Source: Sphingobacteriaceae bacterium (lineage in GTDB: Bacteria > Bacteroidota > Bacteroidia > Sphingobacteriales > Sphingobacteriaceae). From it: a stretch of 7,102 nucleotides of DNA. The stretch lies in NCBI GenBank assembly GCA_021740025.1, contig JAIPAN010000054.1:1-7102 (forward strand), read 5' to 3'. The notes below the pieces were generated by a model that was not told the DNA's origin, did no database searches, and saw only the letters and a program-made list of their open reading frames with translations. The translations under genes were made by a program, and so were the position numbers. Shown in pieces: positions 6,401-7,102 of the stretch. The stretch's first letter is position 1; each line of letters begins with the position of its first letter.

Positions 6401-7102
6401 TTAAGTTAACATGGCCGCATCTGGGTTTTCTCTTCTGCTGCCTTCATATAATTCATATTCTAATAAGCGGCAGTCTAATTTGCCATTGTAAAATTCTACT
6501 CGTCGTGAAGCTCGTAAACCTATGCGTTTGGCTAAATCGGGGTTGCCGGTAAAAATATAGCCTCGGTAGCCTTTTGCTTCTTGCTTCATAAAATCGCCTA
6601 TACGTTTGTAAGTGGCCTCTAGTTTGGTATGTACCCCCAAACGTTCTCCGTATTCGGGATTAAACATAATTACTCCTGGTGTACTAGGAACGGGGGTTTC
6701 GGCAAAATCGCATACTTTAAAAGTAATTAATTGATCTACGCCAGCAGTTTGTGCATTTTTTCGAGCTATATCCACCGCATCAGCCGAAATATCGGTAGCA
6801 ATAATTTCAAAATCGATGGTTTTAACGGCTTGATCTTTTAACAACCTGCGTTCCGTAAAAAATACCTCTTCATCATAACCCAAAACGTGCATAAAGCTGT
6901 AATTCATTCTAAATAAACCCGGGCGTTTGTTGGTTGCCAACAAAGCAGCCTCAATGGCCAAGGTACCCGAACCACACATGGGGTTTACAAAAGGGCTTTT
7001 TTGATCCCAATTGGTAGACATAATGGCACTTGCAGCTAATGCCTCTAACATAGGTGCTTTGCCCGGCAATTTACGATAGCCGTGTTTGGCCAAAGTTTCG
7101 CC
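6401..7102 (-). CDS. RlmL/THUMP-type 23S rRNA guanine-N2 methyltransferase (C-terminal part, cut by window edge)
   Basis: The last 233 residues are visible; the N-terminus, which should hold the THUMP RNA-binding domain, is beyond the right edge. The fragment covers the Rossmann-fold methyltransferase domain that uses S-adenosylmethionine. The segment GETLAKHGYRKLPGKAPMLEALAA, at fragment residues 1-24, is typical of RlmL proteins, which methylate a guanine in 23S rRNA. NPMCGSGTLAIEAA at 40-53 is the motif I-like glycine loop, ATD at 102-104 supplies the acidic residue that holds the cofactor ribose, and CDF at 131-133 follows. The catalytic motif IV reads NPEYGER at 148-154, where E. coli RlmL has NPPYGER. 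The reading frame is open to base 7102, so a TTG at 7093 is an internal leucine and not the start. The histidine kinase follows after 7 bp. The family is clear; the exact target base is inferred. Confidence 0.88.
   Translation of the reverse strand, partial: GETLAKHGYRKLPGKAPMLEALAASAIMSTNWDQKSPFVNPMCGSGTLAIEAALLATNKRPGLFRMNYSFMHVLGYDEEVFFTERRLLKDQAVKTIDFEIIATDISADAVDIARKNAQTAGVDQLITFKVCDFAETPVPSTPGVIMFNPEYGERLGVHTKLEATYKRIGDFMKQEAKGYRGYIFTGNPDLAKRIGLRASRRVEFYNGKLDCRLLEYELYEGSRRENPDAAMLT

Noticed and set aside
7091..7093. TTG as a possible start of the methyltransferase
   Set aside because: The frame stays open to the window edge, and the codons before it (Gly-Glu-Thr) fit the RlmL pattern that continues into HGYR, so the gene simply runs off the window.

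Overview
The window is chromosomal DNA from a member of the Bacteroidota, with six genes and short gaps. Three things suggest the phylum. The putative promoters match the Bacteroidota type (TTG, about 20 bp, TAnnTTTG) rather than the -35/-10 pattern of other bacteria. Start codons are preceded by A/T-rich leaders without clear Shine-Dalgarno sequences. The protein set (PDH E1-alpha next to E2, DUF47 plus Pit) also fits. I cannot name a genus; a Sphingobacteriia- or Chitinophagia-like relative is only a guess.

Layout from left to right. Bases 1-413 (minus strand) hold the N-terminal part of a secreted NlpC/P60 cell-wall peptidase that runs off the left edge. Bases 414-643 are a divergent intergenic region with one good promoter facing left and one weaker promoter facing right. 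Bases 644-3306 (plus strand) are a two-gene operon for the E1-alpha subunit (pdhA) and the E2 dihydrolipoamide acetyltransferase (pdhC) of pyruvate dehydrogenase. A strong hairpin at 3317-3355 closes it, and its A- and T-tracts allow it to stop transcription from both sides. Bases 3371-5314 (minus strand) encode a PiT-family phosphate permease and, upstream in the same operon, its DUF47/PhoU-like partner. A Bacteroidota-type -7 element lies just before the DUF47 gene. Bases 5371-7102 (minus strand) carry a PhoR-like sensor histidine kinase, preceded by the C-terminal part of an RlmL-type rRNA methyltransferase that runs off the right edge; only 7 bp separate the two.

The genes fall into two functional blocks. 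The PDH block makes acetyl-CoA from pyruvate, but E1-beta and E3 are absent here and must be encoded elsewhere. The phosphate block joins a low-affinity phosphate permease, its probable cytoplasmic regulator, and a histidine kinase of the PhoR architecture with no response regulator beside it. That link to phosphate is inferred from position and architecture.

I see no mobile element, CRISPR array, tRNA or rRNA, and no convincing new biological system. This is mostly ordinary housekeeping DNA. The points most worth a second look are the orphan kinase beside the phosphate genes, the repeated octamer over the DUF47-pit promoter, and the NPEY form of motif IV in the methyltransferase.
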